64,000 bases of DNA from Brassica napus (lineage: Eukaryota > Streptophyta > Magnoliopsida > Brassicales > Brassicaceae), in assembly GCF_020379485.1 (NCBI RefSeq), contig NC_063435.1:2170001-2234000 (forward strand), in the 5' to 3' direction. A program made the translations under genes and the position numbers. Position 1 is the stretch's first letter, and each line of letters opens with the position of its first letter. The notes beneath the pieces are model-generated. The model was given only the letters and a program-made list of their open reading frames with translations. It made no database searches and was not told the DNA's origin. Positions 60,731 to 64,000 of this stretch are shown here, piece after piece.

Positions 60731-62109
60731 AACAGTTCAATCTAACGTTCAGATATCGAATTTTCTTGAGAGTTCGCCCTAGTCCTCTCTGACACGAGAA
60801 TCGAGACAACCCTGAAAGCATCGTTTCTTGACGCCGGTGGGATCTCAAACCGCCGGCGTCGAGCCTCCCTCACTCTTGGTTGTTCTACTCCTTGTTTCTT
60901 TTACGTTTACTCTGTGTTTGTAGTTTCTTTGGCCACCGCTGTAACTTCTGTCGACGTTTCTTCTCGGAAAATGGTTGTCGTCGAAAGTCACAGCGTTTGG
61001 CTGCTCATTTACGGGTTTGGTGTCACCAGATCCGACCGTTCTTGGGGGGTTCCCCTGTCATCCTCCTCCACCGCATCCTTCATCTTTCGCAAACGCCGTG
61101 TCTCAACATATCCGCCTACCACTAACGCCGAGCTTCCCACCGGCGATTATCAACCCCATTTTGGGGAGAGAATCGTTCGTCGCTACGGATCTGGTTTTTA
61201 CCGGTCAGATCTGCCACCAAATCCACCTCTCACAAGCCATAGTCTTTTGTTGAAGCTGTCCTGTGGTGAAAGCTTTAACCCTAGACGACCTCTTCCACGG
61301 CTCTTGACCTCGTATCCACCGGACCGGAGGACGGAACCGGCGCTCCTCCCCACACCGGACTCAGCTCGGCCGTCCGCACATCGTTACGTTCACATCGCCG
61401 TTCGTCTGTTTCACCGGCGCGTCATCTCAATCTTCTACGCTGAGGTGGGCCAACAAAGGTTAGTTATCGGTTTCATAAGCCCATCAGTGTTTAATTGTAA
61501 CATTCTCAGCCCAGTTTCACAGCCCACTAAGAAGTGGGGGATCTTGGTCTATTTGGCCATTTTTCTGGAAATTTTTGGTGGGTTCACCAAGGTTTTTACG
61601 GAAACGAATTTGCACTTACTGGATCATTTCTCTTGTTCGAAGAGTATCATACATTTTCATTTACCGGTGGGTTCACCGGGACCATCATTATCATCATTTG
61701 CCTCCTTTTTAAGGAGTGATCTCCCTCCAATCCTATGGAGGTGTTTATCCATATCTATAACCATCTTGCTATCTTGTGGAGCGGTCCGTTTGGGGCCTGA
61801 AGATACAGCGGGATTCGTTTCGACGAGTTTCCGAGGTGCGGATTGGATGTTAACGTCACAATTTAAGGTGACTATCTCTTTGCTGTCTGACCATGCCGGG
61901 AAGGCTACACTGACGCATTCAAACACTGTCTTGAGTTCGCTGTCATCTTCTTCTTTTGAAGACCTATCTTTGTTATCCCATGTTGTTGTAGTTGATGTTT
62001 TCAATCAAAGAGGATGGACAATTCCCTCTATCATTTGTAATCAAGCAAGTTGAAGTTAATGAAAAAGTTGTGTTTCAAAAAAAAAAAAAAAACAGTTCAA
62101 TCTAACGTT
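60731..62109 (+). mobile_element. Full-length RT-less LINE-like element with 19-bp target duplication
   Basis: aacagttcaatctaacgtt is at 60731-60749 and 62091-62109. The element (60750-62090, 1341 bp) ends in tgtttc and a 14-base A-run. The first about 700 bp is GC- and CpG-rich, like a LINE 5' region. No reverse transcriptase, endonuclease or RNase H domain is present, so it must have been mobilised in trans. The 3' about 530 bp is shared with the copy at 26880-27434. Confidence 0.85.
60914..62053 (+). CDS. Long ORF of the RT-less retroelement, unknown function
   Basis: 379 codons without a stop span most of the element, from MFVVSLATAVTSVDVSS to IICNQAS. I recognise no domain. The first half is rich in Pro, Arg and Ser (PPNPPLTSHSLLLKL, RRPLPRLLTSYPPDRRTEP); the second half is hydrophobic with Ser-rich stretches. 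The last about 130 codons align in the same frame with the truncated copy near 27 kb (LLSCGAVRLG, GFVSTSFRGADWMLT, FNQRGWTIPS). High GC in the first half makes chance open frames likelier, so coding status is uncertain. Confidence 0.4.
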   Translation: MFVVSLATAVTSVDVSSRKMVVVESHSVWLLIYGFGVTRSDRSWGVPLSSSSTASFIFRKRRVSTYPPTTNAELPTGDYQPHFGERIVRRYGSGFYRSDLPPNPPLTSHSLLLKLSCGESFNPRRPLPRLLTSYPPDRRTEPALLPTPDSARPSAHRYVHIAVRLFHRRVISIFYAEVGQQRLVIGFISPSVFNCNILSPVSQPTKKWGILVYLAIFLEIFGGFTKVFTETNLHLLDHFSCSKSIIHFHLPVGSPGPSLSSFASFLRSDLPPILWRCLSISITILLSCGAVRLGPEDTAGFVSTSFRGADWMLTSQFKVTISLLSDHAGKATLTHSNTVLSSLSSSSFEDLSLLSHVVVVDVFNQRGWTIPSIICNQAS

Positions 62110-63000
62110 GGTGTGGATTAGTGGAAGGTGGAAAAGTGAAGAGCGACGAGAATTGGTGTGGTCTGAAATGGAATTTTTTTTTTGGGGTAATACTGGAATG
62201 GGATGATGTCCACACCTAATATAATTACTATTTATTAGTTTCATTATTTATTGGTTTCATTGATTGTAGTTTATTACTCCCTCTATATCAATATAAGTGA
62301 TTTTCAAGGTTTTTGCACATGAATTAAGAAAATACAAACTTTATATAATTTACATTGATTACATAAAAATATCATTAAATGAAACTAGTTTAACTAATAA
62401 GAAAAAAAAGACAATATTTTATAATTGGTCACAAAATTCAAATGCTATTAAATTATATCTAGAATACTGAAAACATCAATTATTTTAAAATAAAATTTTT
62501 TTCTTTAAACATCACTTAAACTGATGAAAATGGTCTATTTCTGCTCGTGTCAATAAAAATGGCCGGGCCAAGCAGGTGATCTCATTGAAGAAATGGGCGA
62601 CCATTCTTCGCTACGTAGACAACTTCTTAAGCACAGCTTCATATACCCATGTCACTAGTTTTATGGCAAATAAAATGCATGCATCATTAAATGTGAGTGC
62701 GACAAATCAAAAATCTTATTTTTTGTTTTATATAGTTGCTATTAAATTAAAAGTTTGATTATGTCATTTGTCCTCAACATTAAAGATTAATGAATAGTAC
62801 ACTTATAAATATTGGGACGTACTTTAACCACGTAACATAATCCCTCTGTTTTTTTTCAAAAAAAAAAACATAATCCCTCTGTTTTCAAATAATGATACTT
62901 GAGTTTTTCGTAAACAAGAACTAGTGCTTTATAAATCTATCATTTCACACTAAATAAATTATACTCTAAATTCATCACTCAAGTATATATTCATATTCCG
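62110..63000. other. Intergenic, AT-rich
   Basis: No gene. Contains one tail-only insertion (62834-62885). Confidence 0.6.
62834..62885 (+). mobile_element. Tail-only retro-insertion with 19-bp direct repeat
   Basis: aacataatccctctgtttt is at 62834-62852 and 62867-62885; between them ttttc and nine A. Confidence 0.65.
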
Positions 63001-63001
63001 G

Positions 63002-63440
63002 TTTTTTTTTTTTTTTTGAAACACATTTATATTAAAAGCAAAGGGTTAGTTGGGGACCATAAACGTCAACTCAACTACCCGAGTTTCACCTACAAACGAG
63101 GCATCTTTGGCTAAATTATCAGCAAGGATGTTCCTCTCCCGAGGTATCCAATTGAAACTAGCAGACTTAAACAACGCTGCAGAAGATAAAATGTCAAAGG
63201 CTACTCCGTAAATTTCCGACAATCCGTTGCCTGATGCGATGGATTTAATCAGCTGTGCAGAATCAGACTCAAAGCACACTTCCTTCAATTCCTTCTCAAC
63301 GCAAGATTGTACTGCTTCCCTCAAAGCTAAGCTCTCCGCCATTAGGGGTGACGCTACAAACTCCTGGTGTTTTTGGAAAGGGCTATTGCAAGGAGTGGAA
63401 AGGATGACCCATCCAAGCCCAGCGCCTCTTCCGGTTAGAT
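63002..63440 (-). pseudogene. 5'-truncated LINE, RNase H domain
   Basis: On the minus strand an RNase H-like domain (GAGLGWVILSTP, LMAESLALREAVQSC, CFESDSAQLIKSI, NWIPRERNILADNLAKDA) is followed by a stop at about 63046, a short 3' UTR and tgtttc plus a 16-base A-run (63017-63002). The ORF on the track starts upstream in flanking DNA. A possible 8-bp target repeat (ttccggtt at 62997-63004 and about 63428) is weak. Confidence 0.8.
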
Positions 63441-63535
63441 ACATTATTATACGGGACTGTATACATTTATAGTACAAGAACATAGTTTTCATATGGTTGT
63501 AAACCCTTACAATATCTTTCAAGCATATAGGACTG

Positions 63536-63603
63536 AAAAGACTAATGGTATAACATTAGAATAGCTTTTTGATGTCCAAAAAAAAGACTTAAGGGTATAG
63601 CAT
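63536..63603 (+). mobile_element. Older tail-only insertion with diverged repeat
   Basis: aaaagactaatggtataaca (63536-63555) and a similar 21-base stretch at 63582-63602 flank tagaatagctttttgatgtcc and an A-run. The repeats match imperfectly, as expected for an old event. Confidence 0.35.
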
Positions 63604-64000
63604 ATTTTCTGATCAAAACCAACGTTAGGCTATTAATTATTTCAAGTCAAAAATTTATGGCGAGAAGCTATCCACTCCTTAATTTGAGTTTATTATCTTT
63701 TTGAGTTTCTTATGAAAATAAATTTGTAATTAAAAACGAAATAAAACCGAAGAGTCAATAATTTTCGGTTTTATTTTCTTCCATAGTTTTGTGGTTTAAC
63801 GAAAATAACAAGTGTGGTTCATAGTAGCACAGGTGTGAACTAAGACTCTTCTCATTTAATTTAGGATATGACACTCATTATACGACGAGACAAGTTTGGT
63901 TAATTATTGGTAAAAAGGTATGGAAAAGGATTAATACATATGCCCGTAACATTTAGTTGCTCAACAGTATTTTTGGCATACCTTTTCTCACATCACAAAC
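63604..64000. other. Intergenic, no feature seen
   Basis: AT-rich; no coding region or transposon end recognised. Confidence 0.55.

Noticed and set aside
60975..61253. Second ORF in another frame of the retroelement
   Set aside because: GC-rich stretch with few stops; not preserved in the truncated copy.

Overview
The window is plant nuclear DNA, almost certainly a Brassica or Raphanus relative (Brassicaceae). Reasons: multi-exon genes with GT..AG introns in AT-rich DNA, an EF-hand pollen protein of the Brassica polcalcin type, and a gene order that follows part of Arabidopsis chromosome 5 as I remember it (about At5g17440 to At5g17700). Locus numbers are from memory; no search was run. I joined exons by eye; in every multi-exon model the reading phase closes exactly.

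Layout. 1-6.2 kb is transposon DNA: the 3' end of a LINE, a Helitron carrying a LINE fragment in antisense, and a second Helitron 3' end. 6.3-9.2 kb (+) is a LUC7-family U1 snRNP gene. 11.0-12.7 kb (+) is HIPP21, with a frameshift that takes the prenylation signal out of frame. 15.2-16.6 kb (-) is an uncharacterised protein with a mitochondrial-type N-terminus. 18.3-18.6 kb (+) is polcalcin. 19.4-22.5 kb (-) is the maltose exporter MEX1, which shares a 357-bp divergent promoter with a phosphohexomutase-family gene (22.8-26.7 kb, +). 28-37 kb is a tandem F-box cluster: two plausible genes, one pseudogene and one C-terminal scrap broken by a LINE. 37.5-40.0 kb holds two small unknown genes (a two-TM protein and a secreted Cys-rich protein). 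40.3-42.7 kb (-) is AUGMIN subunit 7. 44.5-46.2 kb (+) is LHP1/TFL2. 46.4-51.0 kb (-) is a TIR-NBS-LRR gene. 51.7-53.3 kb (-) is an alpha/beta hydrolase. 54.6-57.2 kb (-) is a MATE transporter. 57-64 kb is gene-poor and holds a complete 1.3-kb retroelement with a 19-bp target-site duplication, plus a truncated LINE.

The genes do not form a pathway. MEX1 and the phosphohexomutase both suggest plastid carbohydrate metabolism but are probably neighbours by descent.

The most unusual signals are two. First, at least eight tiny insertions consist of little more than a poly(A) or poly(T) run, each flanked by a 10-19 bp direct repeat; most have a TC just before the A-run, as do the larger LINE-like elements here. 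They look like extremely 5'-truncated, tail-only LINE insertions. Second, a reverse-transcriptase-less non-LTR element (60750-62090) has a 379-codon open frame that is partly preserved in a second, independently inserted copy (26880-27434). Other points of interest: an intron present in only some tandem F-box copies, a duplicated exon fragment inside MEX1 intron 1, and an inverted 34-bp repeat at an F-box breakpoint.
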